Below, piece by piece: positions 1-6,746 of a stretch of 64,000 nucleotides of DNA. The position numbers were made by a program, and so were the translations under genes. Below the pieces are notes generated by a model that was not told the origin of the DNA, did no database searches, and was given only the letters and a program-made list of their open reading frames with translations. Position 1 is the stretch's first letter. Every line of letters begins with the position of its first letter. Source of the DNA: Luteirhabdus pelagi (GTDB lineage Bacteria > Bacteroidota > Bacteroidia > Flavobacteriales > Flavobacteriaceae); assembly GCF_016827595.1 (NCBI RefSeq), contig NZ_JAECMS010000003.1, forward strand, positions 186,001 through 250,000, in the 5' to 3' direction.

Positions 1-122
1 AGTATACTGCTATTGAACTCAAAAATAATACTGTAATAGATCAATATACCTTGGAATTCCCCGAGGGAACCGAAGTGAAAAGTTTAGAAGAAATGGCAAC
101 GATGGGCGTTGGTGGAAAATAA
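1..122 (+). CDS. C-terminal fragment of an unidentified protein
   Basis: The frame is open from the left edge to a TAA at 120-122 and gives about 39 residues, ending in ATMGVGGK. The gene begins outside the window. I do not recognise the product; the visible piece is hydrophilic with no membrane segment. It is followed by about 65 bp and then by the AraC regulator gene on the same strand, which has its own promoter-like element, so the two are probably not one transcript. Confidence 0.45.
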   Translation, partial: YTAIELKNNTVIDQYTLEFPEGTEVKSLEEMATMGVGGK

Positions 123-151
123 TTCCTTATTCTATTCTATATTTAGGATCG

Positions 152-183
152 TTGGCTTCAAATGTTTGAAATCCTTACTTTTG
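152..183 (+). promoter_or_regulatory. Bacteroidota-type promoter of the AraC gene
   Basis: TTG at 152-154, a 21-bp gap, then TACTTTTG at 176-183, which matches the -7 consensus TAnnTTTG exactly. The element ends only 4 bp before the ATG at 188. Transcription would therefore start at or next to the start codon, unless translation really begins further downstream. Confidence 0.55.
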
Positions 184-187
184 TAGC

Positions 188-1066
188 ATGCAAATTAAAA
201 CAAAGCGTTCCCTTTCGGAATTTAATAACGACCTAAAATTAAAAGGTTTCAAAGTATTCCAAATTGAAGAGGATAGCAATGCTACACGTGCTTACAGTCG
301 AAAGGATTTTTATAAAATTTGTCTTACCACCGGCGAAAGCAAGATTCATTATGCCGACCGTAGCTTTAAACATGAGGGTACTGTTTTATTCTTCGGAAAT
401 CCCCATATCCCCTATTCATGGGAAACGATATCGAGAACATATGTTGGATACACCTGCCTTTTCTCAGAGGCCTTTCTAAAACTCTCCAATCATTCCGATA
501 GCATTCTAGATGCGCCACTCTTCAAATTAGACGGAACACCTGTTTTACGAATTTCTGAAACCCAACGAGAGTTTCTAAACGGGATTTTCCGGAAAATGAT
601 TGAAGAACAGGATACCGACTATTCGCATAAGGATGATGTCATTCGGAATTACCTTCACCTTATTATTCATGAGGCTATGAAAATGACACCCTCTACCGAT
701 TTTGGCCAACATTCGAACGCTGCCTCTCGATTGAGCACGGTTTTTTTAGAGTTACTCGAGCGACAGTTCCCCATTGAATCGCCAGACGATCCACTTCAGC
801 TTCAAACCGCAAATGATTATGCTTCGCAACTTTCGGTGCATGTTAATTACCTGAACCGTGCCGTTAAGAACGTAACAGGCAAAACCACTTCAACCCATAT
901 ATCCGAACGCGTGGCGAATGAAGCGAAGGCTTTACTTCAACATACCGATTGGAACGTAAACGAAATCGCCTATGCCTTGGGATTTCAATATCCTACTTAC
1001 TTCAACAACTTCTTCAAAAAGCAATTGGGCACTACCCCAAATAGCTATCGAAATCAAAAAGTTTGA
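188..1066 (+). CDS. AraC-family transcriptional regulator
   Basis: A 292-residue protein with the usual AraC layout. The N-terminal ~170 residues are a cupin-like sensing domain (the stretch around residues 45-85 has the beta-rich pattern of effector-binding domains). The C-terminal ~90 residues hold two helix-turn-helix motifs; the second contains the family hallmark NEIAYALGFQYPTYFNNFFKK followed by GTTPNSYR. It sits directly upstream of, and on the same strand as, a cupin/SDR/tautomerase/acetyltransferase operon. This is the common arrangement for a local activator, so it probably controls that operon; the effector is unknown. Confidence 0.9.
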   Translation: MQIKTKRSLSEFNNDLKLKGFKVFQIEEDSNATRAYSRKDFYKICLTTGESKIHYADRSFKHEGTVLFFGNPHIPYSWETISRTYVGYTCLFSEAFLKLSNHSDSILDAPLFKLDGTPVLRISETQREFLNGIFRKMIEEQDTDYSHKDDVIRNYLHLIIHEAMKMTPSTDFGQHSNAASRLSTVFLELLERQFPIESPDDPLQLQTANDYASQLSVHVNYLNRAVKNVTGKTTSTHISERVANEAKALLQHTDWNVNEIAYALGFQYPTYFNNFFKKQLGTTPNSYRNQKV

Positions 1067-1092
1067 TTTTCTTACTTTTTCGTTTGATTTTC

Positions 1093-1126
1093 GTTAACGA
1101 TTCACCATATCTCTTAACTAATTTTG
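1093..1126 (+). promoter_or_regulatory. promoter of the cupin-SDR operon
   Basis: TAATTTTG at 1119-1126 matches TAnnTTTG exactly and lies about 90 bp before the chosen cupin start. A GTTAACG motif at 1093-1099 occupies the -33 region and could be a regulator site, but this short motif is expected by chance many times in 64 kb. Confidence 0.4.
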
Positions 1127-1217
1127 TGATAGATAATTAGGGATATCCCCTATTTTGAAAAGGTATGGTTTATTTCTTGCCAATCGCAAGAATCCCATCT
1201 ACCCTAAAAATACTATT

Positions 1218-1739
1218 ATGAAAAAGAATATAAAGATCATCTTTTCATCCGTAGCTATTGTCGCTATAACCCTTCTAGGATGTGAGGAAAAGAGCGAAGA
1301 AACCAATTCTTCAAAAGAACTCCAAGACGAAAAGGTATCAACTGTTGAAAATGAACCGTTATTTCCCGAGGGAAATGTAGCTCCAGCCAAATATTTCACC
1401 GGAACGGCGAAAGTCTACGGTTTGGTAAGTCAAGATTCTGTCTTCACCACAAATGCAGGAAATGTACGTTTTGAAAAGGGAGCTCGGAGTAATTGGCATT
1501 CCCACCCATCTGGTCAGATTCTGATCGTAACTGAGGGTGTAGGATATCATCAAATTAAAGGACAATCAAAAGAAACAATTAGAAAAGGTGATGTTATCAA
1601 ATGTCCACCAAATACTACGCATTGGCATGGGGCTTCCGAAGATAGTGCAATGACACATATTTATATCGTCCCCAATACTGAGAAAGGCGTAGTGGATTGG
1701 AAAGATCCGGTAACGGATGAAGAATATTTAAACCAGTAA
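1218..1739 (+). CDS. cupin-domain lipoprotein
   Basis: A 173-residue protein counted from the ATG at 1218, chosen over the upstream in-frame ATG at 1155 because it gives a clean lipoprotein signal peptide (MKKN, hydrophobic core, lipobox LLGC with Cys22). The single cupin domain spans residues ~65-155. Likely metal ligands are His94, His96, Gln100 and His135 (motifs NWHSHPSGQ and TTHWHG). The domain resembles small bacterial cupins of the carboxymuconolactone-decarboxylase-associated / mandelonitrile-lyase-like type; a catalytic role is inferred only. It is first in a four-gene operon, 18 bp before the SDR gene. Confidence 0.8.
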   Translation: MKKNIKIIFSSVAIVAITLLGCEEKSEETNSSKELQDEKVSTVENEPLFPEGNVAPAKYFTGTAKVYGLVSQDSVFTTNAGNVRFEKGARSNWHSHPSGQILIVTEGVGYHQIKGQSKETIRKGDVIKCPPNTTHWHGASEDSAMTHIYIVPNTEKGVVDWKDPVTDEEYLNQ

Positions 1740-1757
1740 ACAATAAAAATAAAAAAC

Positions 1758-2504
1758 ATGAAAGAGAATATTGAAGAAAAAGTAGTCATTATTACAGGAG
1801 CGAGCAGCGGATTGGGTGAAACTACCGCTAGACATATATCCGATTTAGGAGCAAAGGTTGTACTCGCTGCACGACGTTCCGATAGAATTGAAAAATTGGC
1901 GAAGGAAATCAATGATAAAGGTGGAAATGCCATTTTCGTACCAACGGATGTTACGAAGGAAGATCAGGTGAAGAAATTAATCAATGATACAATCGATGAA
2001 TTTGGTCAAATAGATGTTTTACTGAACAACGCTGGACTCATGCAACAATCACCTCTCGAAAGCCAAAAAACCGACGAATGGGACAATATGATTGACGTAA
2101 ATGTGAAAGGTGTTCTATATGGAATAGCAGCGGTATTACCACAAATGAAAAAACAGAAATCGGGTCATATCATAAATGTCTCTTCGGTGGCAGGACATAA
2201 GGTGACGCCTTCTGGATCGGTATATTGTGCGACCAAACATGCCGTCCGCGTTATTTCCGAAGGATTGCGACAGGAAGTTACTCCGTATAATCTTCGTACC
2301 ACCATCATCTCACCTGGTGCGGTCGACACGGAATTGCCAGAGCATATTACGCATGAGGAATCTGCAGAGGGGATGAAGCAATATTATAAAGAGCACGCTA
2401 TTTCTCCGGACTCCTTTGCTAGGGCAGTAGCCTATGCTATTAGTCAGCCCAATGATGTAGATATCAACGAGATTCTGTTCCGTCCGACCTCTCAAGAACT
2501 GTAA
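1758..2504 (+). CDS. SDR-family NAD(P)-dependent oxidoreductase
   Basis: A 248-residue classical short-chain dehydrogenase. The Rossmann nucleotide motif TGASSGLG is at residues 13-20, NNAG at 90-93, catalytic Ser143 in NVSSVAG, and Tyr156/Lys160 in YCATK. The length is normal and all catalytic residues are present. The substrate is unknown. It is followed with a 1-bp gap by the tautomerase gene, suggesting translational coupling in one operon with the cupin and acetyltransferase. Confidence 0.92.
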   Translation: MKENIEEKVVIITGASSGLGETTARHISDLGAKVVLAARRSDRIEKLAKEINDKGGNAIFVPTDVTKEDQVKKLINDTIDEFGQIDVLLNNAGLMQQSPLESQKTDEWDNMIDVNVKGVLYGIAAVLPQMKKQKSGHIINVSSVAGHKVTPSGSVYCATKHAVRVISEGLRQEVTPYNLRTTIISPGAVDTELPEHITHEESAEGMKQYYKEHAISPDSFARAVAYAISQPNDVDINEILFRPTSQEL

Positions 2505-2505
2505 G

Positions 2506-2733
2506 ATGCCCCATTTCGAGATTAAATTGCTGGAAGGCAAAACAGAAGAAGAAAAAAAGCAACTCTCCTCAGCTGTTATTGAAGCAGCCCAAAAAGTTAT
2601 CGGGTATGGCAATGCGTCATACTCGGTAACCATTGAGGATTTTACACGAGAAGAGTGGAAAAATGAAGTATATCCGAACGCTATTATAGGTCGGAAAGAA
2701 TTACTTTATAAGGCACCAGGATATAAAATGTAA
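2506..2733 (+). CDS. tautomerase-family protein
   Basis: A 75-residue protein of the 4-oxalocrotonate tautomerase superfamily. It starts MPHFEIKLLEG, so initiator-Met removal would expose the catalytic N-terminal Pro1 used by this family, and the size fits one beta-alpha-beta subunit. The C-terminus (ELLYKAPGYKM) is like YdcE/PptA-type members. It starts 1 bp after the SDR stop codon and 6 bp before the acetyltransferase, so it is co-translated in the operon. The substrate is unknown, probably an enol or keto acid. Confidence 0.85.
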   Translation: MPHFEIKLLEGKTEEEKKQLSSAVIEAAQKVIGYGNASYSVTIEDFTREEWKNEVYPNAIIGRKELLYKAPGYKM

Positions 2734-2739
2734 TATCGT

Positions 2740-3300
2740 ATGAAGAATATTTTTGAACGCATGCTTTCTGGTGAAGCAGTCCCGATGGATGATCCAGAGT
2801 ACGGTCAGATTCGTGAAGCGGTAAACAAGACGCTTGAAATTTCTGTTAAGATGAATGCTGCTACGCACGTGGATGAAGTGCGGAAGTATTTAAGTCAGAT
2901 ATTAGGTGCCGAAATTGATGAAAGTACCACCATCTTCCCTCCTTTTCATACCAATATTGGACGTAATATTTCCCTAGGAAAAAATGTGTTCATAAATCAT
3001 GGTTGTAGCTTTTTGGATTTAGGTGGCATCACGATTGAAGATGGCGTTATGATAGCACCACGGGTGAACATTTCATCCGAAAATCATCCTGTGGAAATTG
3101 AAAAACGCAACACGCTTGTCCCTAAAGCGGTAACGATTAAGAAAAATGCTTGGATTGGTGCTAATGCTACAATTCTGCCTGGAGTTACGATTGGGGAGAA
3201 CGCGGTAGTGGCTGCTGGAGCGGTCGTTACAAAAGATGTGGAACCTAATTCGCTCGTAGGTGGCGTTCCGGCCAAACTGCTTAAGAAACTAGTTCCTTAA
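2740..3300 (+). CDS. hexapeptide-repeat acetyltransferase (maltose O-acetyltransferase-like)
   Basis: A 186-residue left-handed beta-helix acyltransferase. An N-terminal helical region (residues 1-58) precedes hexapeptide repeats running from ~60 to 180 ([43 protein letters not shown]). His116 in SSENHP corresponds to the catalytic His of the Maa/LacA/NodL group. It would acetylate a sugar or small hydroxyl compound with acetyl-CoA. It is the last gene of the AraC-associated operon, and the next 80 bp are AT-rich without an obvious hairpin terminator. Confidence 0.88.
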   Translation: MKNIFERMLSGEAVPMDDPEYGQIREAVNKTLEISVKMNAATHVDEVRKYLSQILGAEIDESTTIFPPFHTNIGRNISLGKNVFINHGCSFLDLGGITIEDGVMIAPRVNISSENHPVEIEKRNTLVPKAVTIKKNAWIGANATILPGVTIGENAVVAAGAVVTKDVEPNSLVGGVPAKLLKKLVP

Positions 3301-3379
3301 CTATTATTTTTTAATTTTTTTAAGATTCTACGCAACCCTTTTCGCATTCCCGTATCTAGTATATGTAAATGCGAATATT

Positions 3380-3487
3380 ATGACTACCTTTCTAATCATC
3401 CTTGGGGCACTTTTGGTAACGAATTTTTTGCTTTTGCAGTTTAGCTGTAACAATGTTGCCGAGCCAGAAACCCCTGAAGACGAATAA
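3380..3487 (+). CDS. 35-residue hydrophobic peptide ORF
   Basis: A short ORF: an N-terminal hydrophobic segment of about 24 residues (MTTFLIILGALLVTNFLLLQ) is followed by FSCNN and an acidic tail ending EPETPEDE. It could be a single-span membrane peptide, or a tiny lipoprotein if Cys28 is used. It is followed immediately by the palindromic repeat cluster. I see no named family; coding status rests only on the sensible membrane-plus-acidic-tail composition. Confidence 0.4.
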   Translation: MTTFLIILGALLVTNFLLLQFSCNNVAEPETPEDE

Positions 3488-3491
3488 AAAA

Positions 3492-3794
3492 TTCAATGCG
3501 CCTGCCGGCAGGGCAGGAACTTGTTCCGCATTGTTAATAGCAAAACTATTTACATCTTTAATGTCAAATTCAATGCGTCCGCCTGTCGGCAGGACAGGGA
3601 TTTATTCCGCATTCGTTTTAATTACTATCTCCCGGTTTTAATCCCTTATCATATAAATTATCTTTTAGTTCAATGCGCCCGCCTGCCGGCAGGGCAGGGA
3701 CCTGTTCCGCATTCGCTTCATTTCTCTCCTACCATTTTCAACCATTTACCATCTATAATTACTTAAGGTTCAATGCGGATTTATTCCGCATTCG
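3492..3794. repeat. cluster of four nested palindromic repeats
   Basis: The repeats fill the 337-bp space between the small ORF and the 3' end of ung. Copies are at 3492-3533, 3569-3615, 3669-3715 and 3769-3794. Copy 4 is a 26-bp hairpin: arms AATGCGGA and TCCGCATT around a 5-nt loop. Copies 2 and 3 have the same ends (TTCAATGCG ... TTCCGCATTCG) with an extra 21 bp in the loop carrying the palindrome CCTGCCGGCAGG (CCTGTCGGCAGG in copy 2); copy 1 carries a 17-bp version. Copies 2, 3 and 4 start exactly 100 bp apart. Copies 2 and 4 also share the downstream stretch TTTTAATTAC. They are REP-like elements and could act as bidirectional terminators between the convergent genes. Confidence 0.8.
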
Positions 3795-3824
3795 TTTTAA
3801 TTACAGCTCCTAATTATCATTCGC

Positions 3825-4490
3825 TTACCACGCAATAGGCGATTTACCATTCTCCTTTAAAAATTCGTTCGTTTTACTAAAATTCTTGTTTCCAAACCAA
3901 TAGCCCCTATTGGCGCTTAGTGGCGAAGGATGGCCACTTGTTAAGACCAAATGCCTTGAGGCATCTATAACCTTTCCCTTCTTCTTTGCATAGCCTCCCC
4001 ACAATAGAAAAACCAAATCTTCCCGTTCCTCCGATAATTTCTGAATGACAGCATCAGTGAATTTCTCCCATCCCTTATTTTGATGACTTCCGGCCTGATG
4101 TGCTCGTACCGTTAAAGTCGCGTTTAGCAATAAAACCCCTTGGTCGGCCCAACGTTCTAAATTACCGGAATTGGGAATCGCCGCCCCGATGTCGGTATGG
4201 ATTTCCTCAAAAATATTGTTCAAGGAAGGTGGCTTCGGGATACCATCCGCTACTGAAAAGCATAAACCATTTGCCTGACGCGGTCCATGGTACGGATCCT
4301 GACCAAGAATCACAACTTTCACTTCATCGAATGGCGTATGATCGAATGCAGAAAATATCCTACCTCCCGGCGGAAAGCAACGGTTTTCGGTGTATTCCTT
4401 CTTAACAAAATCGGTTAAATTCTTAAAATAGGGCTTTTCAAATTCGTCGGCTAATACCTGCTGCCAACTCTCGTGTATGGTTACTTGCAT
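3825..4490 (-). CDS. ung: uracil-DNA glycosylase
   Basis: A 221-residue family 1 uracil-DNA glycosylase that removes uracil from DNA to begin base excision repair. The water-activating motif GQDPYHG is at residues 63-69 (catalytic Asp65), with FSV of the uracil pocket shortly after, and the DNA-intercalation motif GHPSPLS near the C-terminus. The start at 4490 (MQVTIHESW) is chosen because it matches the family length; an in-frame extension to 4646 would run through the promoter region and mutS2. It is divergent from mutS2 with about 40 bp between starts. Confidence 0.95.
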   Translation of the reverse strand: MQVTIHESWQQVLADEFEKPYFKNLTDFVKKEYTENRCFPPGGRIFSAFDHTPFDEVKVVILGQDPYHGPRQANGLCFSVADGIPKPPSLNNIFEEIHTDIGAAIPNSGNLERWADQGVLLLNATLTVRAHQAGSHQNKGWEKFTDAVIQKLSEEREDLVFLLWGGYAKKKGKVIDASRHLVLTSGHPSPLSANRGYWFGNKNFSKTNEFLKENGKSPIAW

Positions 4491-4492
4491 TG

Positions 4493-4527
4493 TTGTATTT
4501 TTGTGCTCCAAAACTGTAAAAATACAA
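4493..4527. promoter_or_regulatory. symmetric divergent promoter of ung and mutS2
   Basis: A perfect 10-bp inverted repeat, TTGTATTTTT at 4493-4502 and AAAAATACAA at 4518-4527, is separated by 15 bp. The left arm with the next base gives TATTTTTG (4496-4503), an exact -7 element for mutS2 on the plus strand. The right arm read on the minus strand gives TATTTTTA, a one-mismatch -7 element for ung. The two promoters would therefore face apart inside one palindrome. Confidence 0.45.
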
Positions 4528-4530
4528 TTC

Positions 4531-6699
4531 GTGGCGAGAACGGTACGCATACATTCAAAAACCTTAGAAGACTTAGAATTTCCACAAGTCTTGCAACAGG
4601 TATCCGAATTTTGCATCACGGAACCCGGCAAGGAAGCGGTACTCAAATTACGCCCGTTTTCACAGTTTGAATCGGTTACACCCGAACTTAAACGAGTAAA
4701 GGAATTTACGGCCTCCTTCGAAAACGATAATCGTATCCCAAATCATGGTTTTGAACCTATTCATAAAGAGCTTCATTTATTCGGGATTGAAAATAGTGTA
4801 TTAGAGGTTTCAGGGTTTCGCCGCATCCTTTCCGTTACCGAAACCACCAAGGAATTACTGAAATTCTTCAAAAAATATGAAGAATTTTACGTATCACTTC
4901 ATGATTTTTCTTCCGAAGTAAGCTACACATCCCTTATTTCCGATGAAATACATCGCATCGTAGACCGCTTCGGAAATATTAAGGATACCGCATCCGATGA
5001 TTTGGCAGCTATTCGAAAGCGTTTAAATGTGGTGAAAGGACAGATCAATTCTTCTTTTCAAAAGGCCTTATCGCACTACTCACAAGCCGATTATTTAGAT
5101 GAAATTCGTGAATCGGTGGTAGAAAATCGTCGCGTTCTTGCCGTAAAAGCCATGCACCGACGTAAAGTGAAAGGAGCCGTACTCGGACAATCAAGAACCG
5201 GAAGCATCGTATATATTGAACCACAAGAAACCCTAGAATATGCTAATGAGCTCAGTAATTTGGAGTATGAGGAACGCGAAGAGGTAAAACGAATTTTAAA
5301 AGCATTAACGGAATACATCAGACCGTATCAAGGCCTGTTGAAATCGTATCAGGAATATCTTATCAAAGTGGATGTCCTCTTCGGAAAAGCGAAATACGCT
5401 GTAAAGATCGAAGGAGTGCTTCCCATACTAACCAAGGATAAGCGCCTATTTTTACAGGAAGCCTATCACCCACTCCTATTGGTGGCGAATCAGAAGCGAA
5501 AGGAGAAAACCTATCCCCAAACCATCGAATTGGTTCCCGACAAGCGCATTATCGTGATTAGTGGCCCAAATGCCGGTGGAAAAAGTATCACGCTAAAAAC
5601 CGTTGGCCTGCTTCAGGTGATGTTACAAACGGGAATGTTAGTGCCAGTGGATGCGATGAGCGAGTTCAGTTTTTTTGAAAGGGTATTGACGGATATTGGC
5701 GATAATCAATCGATTGAAAACCACTTAAGCACCTATAGCTACCGACTGAAGAAAATGAATCAGTTTCTGAAGAAGTGTAATTCTGAAACGCTATTCTTAA
5801 TCGATGAATTCGGTACGGGAAGTGATCCCGAGCTGGGCGGTGCCTTGGCTGAAACCTTTTTAGAAGTGTTTTATGAACGGGAGGCCTTCGGAATTATTAC
5901 GACCCACTATACCAACCTGAAGCTGCTTGCTAATGAACTGCCAAACGCCATCAATGCGAATATGCAATTCGATCGTAAGAGTTTGGAACCCATTTATAAG
6001 CTGCAGCTAGGTGAAGCCGGAAGCAGTTTCACTTTTGAAGTAGCGCAAAAAAATGGTATTCCCTATAGCCTGATAAATAAGGCAAAAAAGAAAATTGAAC
6101 GCGGAAAGGTTCGCTTCGACAAAACCATTGCGAAGCTTCAGCAAGAACGTTCACAGCTTCGGAAAACAACCTCAAGCCTAAAGTCTGAAGAACAAAAAGC
6201 GCGGGAAGAAAACAAACAACTGGAGGAAGTGAACGCTAGGGTTCAGGAAAAGCTGGAAAGCTATCAAGAACTGTACGATAGCAATCAGAAAATGATTGCC
6301 TTGGGTAAGAAAGTGGATGCGTTGGCGGAAAAATTTTTTCACAACAAACGAAAGAAATCGCTATTCGACGAACTCTTCAAATTGGTGATGGTTGAAAATA
6401 GCAAGCGGAAAAAGGTTCCGAAGAAAAAGAAACAGCAAGAAAAGGCGAAGGAGCGAAAGGTGCAGCAAGAAGTTGAAAAGAAAGTAGCCGTTATTCGAAA
6501 GGAAAAGAAAAAGCAAAAAGAAGAAAAGAAAAAAGCACCACCACCGAAACCGAAAGTAACCTTAAAGGTCGGTGACCGTGTTCGTATGATAGACGGTAGG
6601 GCCATTGGCACTATCGATACTATCGAAAAGAAAAAAGCCATCGTAAACTATGGTATGTTTACAGCCGATGTAAGTTTGGAGGAATTGGAAAAAGTATAA
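4531..6699 (+). CDS. mutS2: MutS2-type DNA-binding ATPase lacking an Smr domain
   Basis: A 722-residue MutS2 family protein read from the GTG at 4531; the ATG at 4477 in the same frame lies inside ung and upstream of the likely promoter, so it is disfavoured. An N-terminal core/clamp region is followed by the ABC ATPase with Walker A SGPNAGGKS at about residues 344-353 and Walker B FLIDEFGTGSDP at about 424-435. A long coiled coil and a very Lys/Gln-rich linker follow, and the protein ends in a small KOW-like beta domain (KVGDRVRMIDGRAIGTI). No C-terminal Smr endonuclease domain is present, unlike MutS2 of Bacillus. MutS2 proteins act in recombination control or in ribosome rescue; which applies here is not visible. 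Confidence 0.88.
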   Translation: MARTVRIHSKTLEDLEFPQVLQQVSEFCITEPGKEAVLKLRPFSQFESVTPELKRVKEFTASFENDNRIPNHGFEPIHKELHLFGIENSVLEVSGFRRILSVTETTKELLKFFKKYEEFYVSLHDFSSEVSYTSLISDEIHRIVDRFGNIKDTASDDLAAIRKRLNVVKGQINSSFQKALSHYSQADYLDEIRESVVENRRVLAVKAMHRRKVKGAVLGQSRTGSIVYIEPQETLEYANELSNLEYEEREEVKRILKALTEYIRPYQGLLKSYQEYLIKVDVLFGKAKYAVKIEGVLPILTKDKRLFLQEAYHPLLLVANQKRKEKTYPQTIELVPDKRIIVISGPNAGGKSITLKTVGLLQVMLQTGMLVPVDAMSEFSFFERVLTDIGDNQSIENHLSTYSYRLKKMNQFLKKCNSETLFLIDEFGTGSDPELGGALAETFLEVFYEREAFGIITTHYTNLKLLANELPNAINANMQFDRKSLEPIYKLQLGEAGSSFTFEVAQKNGIPYSLINKAKKKIERGKVRFDKTIAKLQQERSQLRKTTSSLKSEEQKAREENKQLEEVNARVQEKLESYQELYDSNQKMIALGKKVDALAEKFFHNKRKKSLFDELFKLVMVENSKRKKVPKKKKQQEKAKERKVQQEVEKKVAVIRKEKKKQKEEKKKAPPPKPKVTLKVGDRVRMIDGRAIGTIDTIEKKKAIVNYGMFTADVSLEELEKV

Positions 6700-6729
6700 A
6701 AAGCCGTGACATAACATTCACGGCTTTTT
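6698..6729 (+). terminator. rho-independent terminator after mutS2
   Basis: Stem AAAAAGCCGTGA (6698-6709), an 8-nt loop, and TCACGGCTTTTT (6718-6729), overlapping the mutS2 stop codon. The arms begin in A5 and end in T5, so it could also stop transcripts arriving from the cytolysin-like gene on the other strand. Confidence 0.85.
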
Positions 6730-6746
6730 GTTAGCTGTTTCAGATA

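Noticed and set aside
1093-1099. GTTAACG before the cupin operon as a response-regulator site
   Set aside because: A single short copy; about twenty GTTAAC hexamers are expected by chance in 64 kb, and there is no second repeat at helical spacing.
3453-3766. ORFs of 62 and 81 codons running through the repeat cluster
   Set aside because: They are translations of the palindromic repeats, with no start or composition typical of a protein.
3492-3794. CRISPR-like array of spaced repeats
   Set aside because: Copies 2 and 3 are 47 bp with 53-bp spacers, but copy lengths differ (42, 47, 47 and 26 bp), each copy is palindromic, the spacing is unequal and no cas genes are present, so these are REP-like repeats.
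4477-4531. mutS2 start at ATG 4477
   Set aside because: It lies inside the ung coding region and upstream of the -7 element; the GTG at 4531 fits the promoter and the family start better, though this is not proven.
6339-6641. Long ORF opposite mutS2
   Set aside because: It is the Phe/Ser-rich shadow of the Lys-rich mutS2 linker.
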